NCBI GenBank assembly: GCA_024763495.1
Contig: JANTFJ010000179.1
Coordinates: forward strand, 1-5,824
Reading direction: 5' to 3'
Length of the DNA: 5,824 bases
DNA from: Desulfobulbaceae bacterium
GTDB lineage: Bacteria > Desulfobacterota > Desulfobulbia > Desulfobulbales > SURF-16
The notes beneath the pieces were generated by a model. That model saw only the letters and a program-made list of their open reading frames with translations, ran no database searches and was not told the origin of the DNA. The number at the start of each line of letters is the position of its first letter. The first letter of the stretch is position 1. Position numbers and translations under genes: made by a program. Of the stretch, positions 1 through 5,824 are shown in pieces.

Positions 1-59
1 ATTAAATTTCACAAGGGCTATACTCAATAAATATATGCATCATGATTGCAGATTCAACT

Positions 60-82
60 GCCCCGAAGGGGCCTCTTTTTTT
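60..82 (+). terminator. Intrinsic (Rho-independent) terminator of an upstream gene
   Basis: A perfect 5-bp GC stem (GCCCC at 60-64, GGGGC at 68-72) with a GAA loop is followed by CCTC and a run of seven T (76-82). The T run lies on the plus strand, so this ends a plus-strand transcript entering from the left. The upstream gene lies almost entirely outside the window. Its last codons might be frame 1 (stop TAA at 28-30) or frame 3 (stop TAA at 3-5), and the sequence cannot decide between them. The terminator separates that unit from glgP, so glgP should have its own promoter within 83-446. Confidence 0.8.
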
Positions 83-203
83 CAAGCTGAGTCTTGGAAA
101 AAAGCTTAGGCGCTTACCCGATCAGTAGTTACAAGCAGAGATTGGATTTTCCGCAAAAGAAGTATTGACGGGAAGGGGTGCAATATAAAAAAATAAGAAA
201 TTA

Positions 204-221
204 GACGGAACTTGACGGAAC
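204..221. repeat. Short direct repeat GACGGAAC x2
   Basis: Two identical 8-mers, GACGGAAC at 204-211 and 214-221, are separated by TT, giving a 10-bp period close to one helical turn. The next 10 bases (CTGATGGGGG) do not continue the repeat well. A related TTGACGG occurs at 165-171. This may be part of the composite element that ends in the REP-like hairpin, or a pair of protein-binding half-sites. No function can be assigned. Confidence 0.5.
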
Positions 222-224
222 CTG

Positions 225-266
225 ATGGGGGCATTGCCCACAACCCCGGAAAATCCATGTCCCCAT
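225..266. repeat. Imperfect inverted-repeat module ATGGGG...CCCCAT
   Basis: ATGGGG at 225-230 is the reverse complement of CCCCAT at 261-266. A smaller hairpin (GGGC 229-232, loop ATT, GCCC 236-239) overlaps the left arm and would compete with it. The module touches the REP-like hairpin that starts at 267, so the two may be one composite repeat. CCATGT also occurs twice in direct orientation (255-260 and 263-268). No T run follows on either strand, so it is not a terminator. Confidence 0.4.
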
Positions 267-291
267 GTAGGAGCCCGGCCTTCCGGGCGAT
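267..291 (+). repeat. REP-like (RAYT-type) palindromic element
   Basis: The element starts with the tetranucleotide GTAG (267-270), then GA, then a perfect 6-bp palindromic stem (GCCCGG 273-278, CCGGGC 283-288) closed by a CCTT loop, and ends in GAT (289-291). A 5' GTAG or GTGG, a GC-rich hairpin and a terminal GAT is the layout of REP sequences mobilised by RAYT (TnpA-REP) transposases in many proteobacteria. There is no T run on either strand, which argues against a terminator. I see only one copy in the window and no RAYT gene, so membership in a genome-wide family is inferred from the pattern alone. Confidence 0.55.
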
Positions 292-341
292 AAAATAAGC
301 GGTAAGCGCTCCATGAACACCACCCCGCACGCGTTTCAACC

Positions 342-379
342 CTGTGATTAATGCTGTGATTAATGCTGTGATTAATGCT
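342..379. repeat. 12-bp tandem repeat, three perfect copies
   Basis: The unit CTGTGATTAATG is repeated without mismatch at 342-353, 354-365 and 366-377, followed by CT of a fourth copy before the sequence diverges (378-379). The array ends about 55 bases before the glgP ribosome binding site, so it probably lies in or just upstream of the 5' untranslated region. Each unit holds TGTGA, which looks like one half of a CRP/FNR-type site, but no inverted partner (TCACA) stands at the right distance. Perfect identity suggests recent slippage expansion. A minus-strand frame through it would read a repeating SINH, which I take as an artefact. Confidence 0.85.
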
Positions 380-433
380 ATGCAAGACAGGCTGATAGCG
401 GAAATATGCGGAGCCCAATGAGCAGTTACCCGT

Positions 434-440
434 AAAGGAG
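434..440 (+). promoter_or_regulatory. Ribosome binding site of glgP
   Basis: AAAGGAG lies 6 bases before the ATG at 447, a near-ideal Shine-Dalgarno match and spacing. It decides the start against the second in-frame ATG at 465 (residue 7), which has no comparable site. Confidence 0.85.
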
Positions 441-446
441 ATATTC

Positions 447-2975
447 ATGATAGGCAGTCAATATATGCTGCGTTCCCTGCCAGAGCCCCTGACCGGGTTG
501 GCTGAGCTGGCGATAGATACCCGCTGGAGCTGGAATCACGCCTCGGATATTATCTGGAATATGATTGATGCTGAGCTGTGGGAGGCCACTGGTAATCCGT
601 GGTTTGTCCTGGAAAGTATCGGCAAAAATCGTCTTGCCGAACTTGCCGAAGATGAGCTTTTTTTGCAGCAGCTCAAAGAGCAGCTCTCCCGGCGGGCCGA
701 GGCTATCAGCAGGTTCCCATGGTTTGCGATGAGCCATGGAGATGTCAACCTGGGGGGGGTTGCTTATTTCAGTATGGAATTCGGCCTCAGTGAGGCTCTT
801 CCTCTCTACTCCGGCGGCCTGGGTATTCTGGCCGGAGATTACCTTAAAACCGCAGGTGATTTAGGGATTCCCGTTTTTGGCATCGGTCTGCTTTACCAGC
901 AGGGATACTTTCGTCAAGCCATTGATACAACAGGAAAACAGACTGAATTTTATCCTTATAACGATCCGGCGATTCTGCCGATTATGCCCCTGCGTGATGA
1001 TGACGATAACTGGGTCAAGGTAGAAGTTGCCTTGCCTGGTCGAGTCCTGTCCCTGCGGGCCTGGGAGGTGGTGGTTGGCCGCATCCGCCTTTATCTGCTT
1101 GATTCAAATACGCCATTAAATTCGCCGAGTGACCGCGGTATCACTGAAAAATTGTATGGCGGCAGCCATGAAGTCAGGCTGCAACAGGAAATAGCCCTTG
1201 GTATAGGGGGATGGCGGCTGCTCGAATCCCTGGGAATAAATTGTGAAATATGCCATCTGAATGAGGGCCATGCCGCCTTTGCCGTCCTGGAACGGGCAGC
1301 TTCTTTTGCCAAAGAAAATAACACTTCCTTTATTACGGCGCTTACCTGTACCAGGGCCGGCAATGTCTTTACTACTCACACTCCGGTAGATGCCGCCTTT
1401 GATCGTTTTCCGGTTGAACTCTTCCTGCATTACAGTCACAGTTATGCCGAAAATATAGGTCTGCAAAGCCATGATCTCCTTAAACTCGGGCGCAGCGAAA
1501 GCGATAGTGATAATGCGCCGTTTAATATGGCCTATCTCGCTTTGCAGGGCTGTGGTGTCGTCAATGGGGTCAGCAGGCTGCACGGCCAGGTCAGCCGGAA
1601 AATATTTCAACCTCTTTTCCCGCGCTGGCCTGAACTTCAGGTTCCCATTACCCATGTGACCAACGGCGTACATATGCCTTCCTGGGACTCCGCCATTGCC
1701 GATGAACTATGGACGGATACCTGCGGTAAGGAACGCTGGCACGGGGCCCTGGAAACCATGGAGGAACAGATCGGCGGACTCAGTGATTTAGAGCTGTGGA
1801 CTTTTCGTTCCGACAACCGGCAGGCACTTATTGATTTTGTCAGGCGGAGGATTGTCCAGCAACGTCAGTCCATGGGGCTGGCCGGAGGAAAGGATTCCGC
1901 CTGCGGCAATGCTGTTCTTGATCCCAATGCCTTGACCTTGGGATTTGCCCGGCGTTTTACCTCCTATAAACGGCCTAATCTTCTCCTTCATGATCCTGCG
2001 CGGCTGACAGCCATACTCAGCAATAGCGAGCGCCCCGTGCAGCTGATTATTGCCGGCAAGGCCCACCCAAGGGATACGGAAGGCAAAGCCATGATTCATC
2101 AATGGATTAATTTTACTCTCCGTCCTGAAATCAATGGTAAGGTTGTATTCCTTCAGGATTATGACATGGAGGTTGCCAGCCGGATGGTGCAGGGGGTTGA
2201 TCTGTGGATAAACACCCCGCGTCGTCCCTGGGAGGCCAGCGGCACCAGCGGCATGAAGGTTTTGGTCAATGGCGGTCTTAATCTGTCTGAACTGGACGGC
2301 TGGTGGGCCGAAGCCTGGTGTACTGAAGTGGGCTGGGCCCTGGGTGACGGCAGGCAACATGATCATGATACAGCCTGGGACGCGATTGAGGCCAACTGCC
2401 TGTATTCGCTGCTGGAGGAGGATATTGTCCCGACTTTTTATAACCGGGATGAACATGGTATTCCCAATCTCTGGGTGGCGCGAATGTGGGCTTCCATGTC
2501 CCGGCTGACCCCGCAGTTCTCATCCAACAGGATGGTGCGGGAATATGTGGAAAAACTCTATTTACCTGCGCTTAAGGCTTATGGCAGACGGGTAACGGAT
2601 AAAGGCCGCAGGGGAGAAGAGATTGTAAAATGGCGCAGGAAGATTGCGGCCCATTGGCCTTATCTTCATTTTGGCAGACTGCGGGTGGAATCCAATGAAT
2701 CAGAACATTATTTTCATGTGCCGGTTTATTGTGACGATTTGAATCCGGCTTTTATCCAGGTCGAACTGTATGCGGATCCTGAGTCCGGGGGGCAGCAGGC
2801 GGAATGTCTTAGAATGGAACCGGGAGAACCTTTAAGCGGGACAGTGAACGGTTTTATCTATCAGCTAAGGGTAGAAGCCCGGCGTCCGGCTTCCGAGTAT
2901 ACCCCCCGGATTATCCCCTGGCATGATCTGGCCGCGGTTCCTCTGGAGGATCAACATATTCTCTGGTACAGGTAA
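447..2975 (+). CDS. glgP: Alpha-glucan phosphorylase (GT35, DUF3417-containing type)
   Basis: The enzyme splits alpha-1,4-glucans (glycogen, maltodextrin) with phosphate, releasing glucose-1-phosphate in the cytoplasm; it needs pyridoxal phosphate. Visible in the sequence: a DUF3417-like N-terminus (about residues 10-95, with DTRWSW); the glucan-phosphorylase core with YSGGLGILAGD (121-131), HLNEGHAAF (270-278) and TTHTPV (309-314); SYKRP (506-510); AGKAHPRD (536-543); and EASGTSGMK (596-604), in which Lys604 is the expected cofactor-binding lysine. After about residue 729 a C-terminal extension of roughly 110 residues ends in a typical TPRIIPWH...ILWYR tail. At 842 residues it matches the long bacterial form, not the classical E. 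coli type (about 800 residues, with EASGTGNMK). The start is fixed by the site at 434-440. A run of eight G at 752-759 lies in codons 102-105 and keeps the frame. The gene follows a terminator and stands 153 bases ahead of a proton-pump gene on the same strand. The family call is firm; glycogen versus maltodextrin preference cannot be read. Confidence 0.95.
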   Translation: MIGSQYMLRSLPEPLTGLAELAIDTRWSWNHASDIIWNMIDAELWEATGNPWFVLESIGKNRLAELAEDELFLQQLKEQLSRRAEAISRFPWFAMSHGDVNLGGVAYFSMEFGLSEALPLYSGGLGILAGDYLKTAGDLGIPVFGIGLLYQQGYFRQAIDTTGKQTEFYPYNDPAILPIMPLRDDDDNWVKVEVALPGRVLSLRAWEVVVGRIRLYLLDSNTPLNSPSDRGITEKLYGGSHEVRLQQEIALGIGGWRLLESLGINCEICHLNEGHAAFAVLERAASFAKENNTSFITALTCTRAGNVFTTHTPVDAAFDRFPVELFLHYSHSYAENIGLQSHDLLKLGRSESDSDNAPFNMAYLALQGCGVVNGVSRLHGQVSRKIFQPLFPRWPELQVPITHVTNGVHMPSWDSAIADELWTDTCGKERWHGALETMEEQIGGLSDLELWTFRSDNRQALIDFVRRRIVQQRQSMGLAGGKDSACGNAVLDPNALTLGFARRFTSYKRPNLLLHDPARLTAILSNSERPVQLIIAGKAHPRDTEGKAMIHQWINFTLRPEINGKVVFLQDYDMEVASRMVQGVDLWINTPRRPWEASGTSGMKVLVNGGLNLSELDGWWAEAWCTEVGWALGDGRQHDHDTAWDAIEANCLYSLLEEDIVPTFYNRDEHGIPNLWVARMWASMSRLTPQFSSNRMVREYVEKLYLPALKAYGRRVTDKGRRGEEIVKWRRKIAAHWPYLHFGRLRVESNESEHYFHVPVYCDDLNPAFIQVELYADPESGGQQAECLRMEPGEPLSGTVNGFIYQLRVEARRPASEYTPRIIPWHDLAAVPLEDQHILWYR
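752..759 (+). repeat. G8 homopolymer inside glgP
   Basis: Eight consecutive G span the end of codon 102 (Leu), Gly103, Gly104 and the first base of Val105. It is the longest G run I see in the window. The reading frame is intact as given. Gain or loss of one G would truncate the enzyme early, before the catalytic core. Confidence 0.9.
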
Positions 2976-2996
2976 TAAGGACTCAATAAAGGTACC

Positions 2997-3012
2997 CTGT
3001 AACCAGTTACAG
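2997..3012. promoter_or_regulatory. Perfect 7-bp inverted repeat in the glgP-ATPase gap
   Basis: CTGTAAC (2997-3003), a CA spacer and GTTACAG (3006-3012) form a 16-base palindrome 22 bases after the glgP stop. As RNA it would fold into a 6-bp stem with a CCAG loop. Only a weak run of five T follows (3020-3024), eight bases from the stem, and the stem is AT-rich, so it is a poor intrinsic terminator. It may be an operator for the downstream gene, an mRNA-stabilising hairpin or a weak terminator. The rest of the 153-base gap (2976-3128) shows a small TACC/GGTA repeat (3083-3095) and no clear promoter. Confidence 0.5.
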
Positions 3013-3117
3013 TTCGGTGTTTTTCACGGTTATGAGTTTTAAGGTGTGAGCAGTTAGCAATAAAGTTCACCCCGGCGGCGACTACCGTAATGGTATCTGG
3101 TTGATTTATAAAAAAAT

Positions 3118-3122
3118 GAGGA
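3118..3122 (+). promoter_or_regulatory. Ribosome binding site of the P-type ATPase
   Basis: GAGGA lies 6 bases before the ATG at 3129, after an A-rich stretch that should keep the site unstructured. It supports this start. Confidence 0.8.
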
Positions 3123-3128
3123 AATTTC

Positions 3129-5732
3129 ATGAAAAACACTGACGATTTTGCCGGCCAGGACGTTGGGCAGAGTTTAAGTGAGTTGCGGACAGACGCTAAA
3201 ACCGGCCTGAGCAGCCGGGAAGCCGTCGATCGTCTGCGACAATACGGCTACAATGAAATAAGTGAAAAAGAAGAGCCGCTCTGGCACCGCATTTTTCGCC
3301 GCTTCTGGGGGCCTATTCCCTGGATGATCGAAATTGCCGCCATTCTTTCCGCCCTGGTGCGGAAATGGGAAGATTTTGTCATTATCACCATTATGCTGCT
3401 GGTCAATGGCCTACTCGATTTTTTCCAGGAGCACCGGGCGCTTAACGCCTTAAAAGCCTTGAAAGGCAAATTGACCCAGGAGGTTACCGTCCTGCGGGAC
3501 GGAAACTTTCAGACTATTTCGGCCAGGGAACTCGTGCCCGGCGATCTTGTCAAACTTCGGATCGGTGATGTGGTGCCGGCTGATATACAACTCATGACCG
3601 GCGATTATCTTGCCGTTGATCAATCCTCTCTCACTGGCGAGTCCCTGCCGGTTACCAAGAGGCGGGGCGAGGCCGCTTTTGCCAATACCATTGTCAAGCA
3701 GGGGGAGATGATCGGGCTGGTGGTCAATACCGCCACCAATACCCGTTTCCATTCCGTGGTTGCCCTGGTGGCCAAGGCCACCCTGGAAGAGCGCAGCCAT
3801 TTTCAGAAAATGGTTATCCAGATCGGTAATTTTCTCATTGTTCTTACCGTGGCCCTGGTTATCCTCATCCTCATGGTTTCCCTGTTCCGCCATGAAAATT
3901 TTATTGAAATTGCCCGTTTTGCCCTGGTTCTTACTGTTGCCGCCATTCCGGTTGCCCTGCCGGCGGTGCTTTCGGTTACCATGGCTGTCGGTGCCCTGAA
4001 CCTGGCCCGCAAGCAGGCCATTGTTTCCCGCCTGACCGCTATTGAGGAGTTGGCCGGGGTAGATGTTTTCTGCTCGGACAAGACCGGCACCCTGACCAGG
4101 AATGAAATGCGGGTGGCTGAGCCGATATTGCTTGACGGCCACGATGAACGGGAATTGTTTCTCTATGCCCTGCTGGCCTCCCGTTCGGAAAATAACGATC
4201 CCATTGAGCTGCCTCTCTTTCATTATGCTGACCGAGAGTTTCCCGACCTTGGCTGGCAGGGGTATGAGCAGACTGATTTTGTCCCATTTGATCCGGTCAG
4301 TAAGCGAACCGAGGCGACCATCAGCCGCGATGGTGAGAGCTTCCAGGTGCTGAAAGGGGCGGCCCAGGTGCTGCTGGAAATGACGGAATTACCGGATAAT
4401 GAAGTAATCGCCATTGCCAATTCTATTGATCTGCTGGCCTCCAAGGGCTATCGAACCCTGGCCGTGGCCCGCCGGACGACAGCGGATGAACCCCTTGAAC
4501 TCATCGGCCTGATACCATTAATTGATCCACCCCGTGATGACTCTTCCCAGGTAATCAGTGATATGCTCGATTACGGGGTGCAGGTAAAAATGATCACTGG
4601 TGACAATCTGGCCATTGCCCGGGAAATCGGCTCCATGCTCGGTCTTACCAGTCGCAGCATGCGGGCCGAGCAGTTGAGCGGCAAATCAAACACCGAACTT
4701 ATCGGCCTGACCCAGGCCATGGCCACCGCTATTTATCATAAACTACATCCCGAGGTAACCAGCCGGGAGGCCCGACGTTTTGCCGATTCGGTTATTGAGG
4801 AGATGCAGTCGATTTATGATATCAGCCTGCTTAACCGGGAATTTCTCCATACCCATGAATCAGTCATTATTGAGATGATCGAGGCAACCGACATTTTTGC
4901 CGAAGTGGTGCCCGAGGATAAGTACATGCTGGTGGAGAGCCTGCAGAAGGCGGGTCATATTGTCGGCATGACCGGTGACGGGGTAAACGATGCCCCGGCC
5001 CTGAAAAAGGCAGACTGCGGTTTTGCTGTATCCAACGCTACTGACGCGGCCAGGGCCGCAGCCGATATTATTCTTACCGCTCCCGGACTTACGGTGATCA
5101 ACCATGCCATTGAGCAGGCCAGGATTACCTTTGAACGGATGAAAAGTTATTCCATTTTTCGTATTGCCGAGACCATCCGCATTATTTTATTCATGACCCT
5201 GTCCATTGTGGTCTTTAACTTTTATCCCATAACCGCCCTGATGATTATTATTCTGGCCCTGCTCAACGACATTCCCATCCTGGCCATCGCCTACGACAAT
5301 ACCAAGGTGCAGAAAGAGCCGGTGCGCTGGAATATGCCTGAACTGCTTACTGTGGCCTCAACCCTGGGAATCGCCGGAGTGCTTTCCTCTTTCCTGCTCT
5401 TTTTTATCCTGGTGGAGTTAAAATTCAGCGATGAACTGATTCAATCAATGATGTTTGCCAAGCTGGTCATCGCCGGTCATGGTACTATTTACAATACCAG
5501 GATCGATGACTGGTTCTGGAAAAAGCCCTATCCTTCCTGGCTGCTTTTCTGGGCGACCTTTTCCACCAGGATATTGGGCACTATTATCGCGGTATATGGA
5601 TTTTTTATTCCATCCATCGGTTGGAAATACGCCGCTTATATGTGGGGCTATGCCCTGGCCTGGTTTGTTTTTAACGATGCTATTAAAATGCTTACCTATC
5701 GCTCTTTGCGTCGACGCGGCCTTTATGTTTAG
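3129..5732 (+). CDS. P3A-type (plasma-membrane proton-efflux) P-type ATPase
   Basis: This integral membrane pump probably exports protons at the cost of ATP through an aspartyl-phosphate intermediate. Motifs in order: TGES (169-172); PVALP in TM4 (274-278); CSDKTGTLT with phosphorylated Asp317; KGAA (409-412); DPPR (466-469); MITGDN (488-493); MTGDGVNDAP (614-623). Ten membrane segments can be placed: about 62-77, 82-99, 235-253, 264-288, 676-698, 701-722, 741-763, 770-789, 804-826 and 832-853. By alignment from memory with plant AHA2, Asn93 (TM2), Arg684 (TM5) and Asp714 (TM6, in LLND) match the proton-path residues Asn106, Arg655 and Asp684. DAARAAADIIL and the long TM4 motif also favour P3A over Ca, Na/K or Mg ATPases. 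The protein ends about 14 residues after TM10, so the C-terminal autoinhibitory domain of plant pumps is absent. The segment between the TGDN and FAEVVPEDKY motifs (507-587) is some 45-50 residues longer than in AHA2. Transport of another cation cannot be excluded. Confidence 0.93.
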   Translation: MKNTDDFAGQDVGQSLSELRTDAKTGLSSREAVDRLRQYGYNEISEKEEPLWHRIFRRFWGPIPWMIEIAAILSALVRKWEDFVIITIMLLVNGLLDFFQEHRALNALKALKGKLTQEVTVLRDGNFQTISARELVPGDLVKLRIGDVVPADIQLMTGDYLAVDQSSLTGESLPVTKRRGEAAFANTIVKQGEMIGLVVNTATNTRFHSVVALVAKATLEERSHFQKMVIQIGNFLIVLTVALVILILMVSLFRHENFIEIARFALVLTVAAIPVALPAVLSVTMAVGALNLARKQAIVSRLTAIEELAGVDVFCSDKTGTLTRNEMRVAEPILLDGHDERELFLYALLASRSENNDPIELPLFHYADREFPDLGWQGYEQTDFVPFDPVSKRTEATISRDGESFQVLKGAAQVLLEMTELPDNEVIAIANSIDLLASKGYRTLAVARRTTADEPLELIGLIPLIDPPRDDSSQVISDMLDYGVQVKMITGDNLAIAREIGSMLGLTSRSMRAEQLSGKSNTELIGLTQAMATAIYHKLHPEVTSREARRFADSVIEEMQSIYDISLLNREFLHTHESVIIEMIEATDIFAEVVPEDKYMLVESLQKAGHIVGMTGDGVNDAPALKKADCGFAVSNATDAARAAADIILTAPGLTVINHAIEQARITFERMKSYSIFRIAETIRIILFMTLSIVVFNFYPITALMIIILALLNDIPILAIAYDNTKVQKEPVRWNMPELLTVASTLGIAGVLSSFLLFFILVELKFSDELIQSMMFAKLVIAGHGTIYNTRIDDWFWKKPYPSWLLFWATFSTRILGTIIAVYGFFIPSIGWKYAAYMWGYALAWFVFNDAIKMLTYRSLRRRGLYV

Positions 5733-5819
5733 TGCCTTACTCCTGAGAAGCTGTAACAAAAAACAAGAAACTGAAGACGTAATTTTGAAACTATTTACAG
5801 CGAGTTACTCCAAGGCACT
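5731..5819. repeat. Nested inverted repeats just after the ATPase gene
   Basis: AGTGCCTT (5731-5738, overlapping the last two bases of the stop codon) is the exact reverse complement of AAGGCACT (5812-5819). Inside it, ACTC (5739-5742) can pair with GAGT (5802-5805), and CTGTAA (5751-5756) with TTACAG (5795-5800), leaving an A-rich loop of about 38 bases. TTACTCC also occurs as a direct repeat at 5737-5743 and 5805-5811. There is no T run, so it is not a standard terminator as far as the window shows. It could be a structured 3' untranslated region, a processing site or a small palindromic element. No gene is seen in 5733-5824. Confidence 0.4.
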
Positions 5820-5824
5820 TATCC

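Larger units (their letters stand above)
83..446. other. Repeat-rich non-coding leader upstream of glgP
   Basis: This 364-base stretch contains no convincing gene. Open frames on the minus strand cross the tandem repeat and the hairpin, carry low-complexity runs and have no family resemblance, so I treat them as chance. It does contain several short repeats (given separately): a direct repeat, a G-rich/C-rich inverted repeat, a REP-like hairpin and a 12-bp tandem array. A promoter for glgP should lie here because a terminator precedes it. TTGACG at 165-170 is a fair -35 match, but the nearest good -10 (TATAAA, 184-189) is only 13 bases away, so I do not call a promoter. Confidence 0.6.

Noticed and set aside
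1..30. Possible last codons of an upstream gene (frame 1, stop TAA at 28-30)
   Set aside because: Only nine codons are visible and two other frames are equally possible, so a gene cannot be supported even though the terminator at 60-82 implies one.
165..189. Sigma-70 promoter (TTGACG 165-170, TATAAA 184-189)
   Set aside because: The spacer is 13 bases, too short. A box at 189-194 (AAAAAT) has usable spacing but is a weak match.
419..428. TGAGCAGTTA shared with 3047-3056 ahead of the second gene
   Set aside because: It is a single 10-base match in two A/T-rich leaders, with different distances to the start codons (about 18 and 72 bases), so it is weak evidence of a shared regulatory site.
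106..448. Two overlapping minus-strand open frames (77 and 108 codons) in the glgP leader
   Set aside because: They cross the tandem repeat and the REP-like hairpin, have no recognisable domain, overlap each other and include low-complexity repeats. Chance frames are the simpler reading.
1116..2456. Long minus-strand open frames (up to 222 codons) inside glgP
   Set aside because: They lie antisense to a gene with clear family motifs along its whole length and show no family resemblance themselves.
3101..3112. A -10-like TATAAA just ahead of the ATPase start
   Set aside because: No -35 box is found at the right distance, and transcription would start inside the ribosome binding site.
3450..4223. 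A 257-codon minus-strand open frame inside the ATPase gene
   Set aside because: It is rich in Gly, His, Asn and Gln, as expected for the reverse frame of a membrane-protein gene, and the plus strand carries the conserved ATPase motifs there.
5812..5824. Start of a sigma-54-like promoter (AGGCAC) at the right edge
   Set aside because: The second box would lie outside the window, and the bases already pair with 5731-5738.

Overview
The window holds two long, intact plus-strand genes with short non-coding stretches before, between and after them. The first is an 842-residue alpha-glucan phosphorylase (glgP, GT35 family, the bacterial form with a DUF3417 N-terminus). The second is an 867-residue P3A-type ATPase, the plasma-membrane proton-pump class best known from plants and fungi. 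Neither gene shows a frameshift or truncation. No RNA gene, CRISPR array or insertion sequence was found.

The base composition is moderate and both genes have clear Shine-Dalgarno sites. Together with the long DUF3417-type phosphorylase and a bacterial P3A ATPase, this suggests a Gram-negative, probably anaerobic bacterium. Desulfobacterota (former Deltaproteobacteria) is my best guess, but it is an inference from general family knowledge and not a firm assignment.

Layout: bases 1-59 are the tail of something upstream, closed by a strong intrinsic terminator (60-82). Bases 83-446 are a 364-base non-coding stretch. It holds a 10-bp-spaced direct repeat, a small inverted-repeat module, a hairpin that closely resembles a REP element of the RAYT-associated kind (267-291), and a perfect 12-bp tandem repeat of three copies (342-379) just ahead of glgP. 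GlgP runs 447-2975. A 153-base gap follows with a perfect 7-bp inverted repeat (2997-3012) and no convincing terminator or promoter. The ATPase runs 3129-5732. The final 92 bases hold nested inverted repeats (5731-5819) and no visible gene.

GlgP would release glucose-1-phosphate from stored glucan without spending ATP. The ATPase would spend ATP to export protons. Same orientation and no strong terminator between them allow co-transcription, but a functional link is only an inference. I see no clear new multi-gene system. The observations most worth checking are the repeat-rich leader of glgP, the extra segment between the N- and P-domain motifs of the ATPase, and the palindromic elements after each gene.
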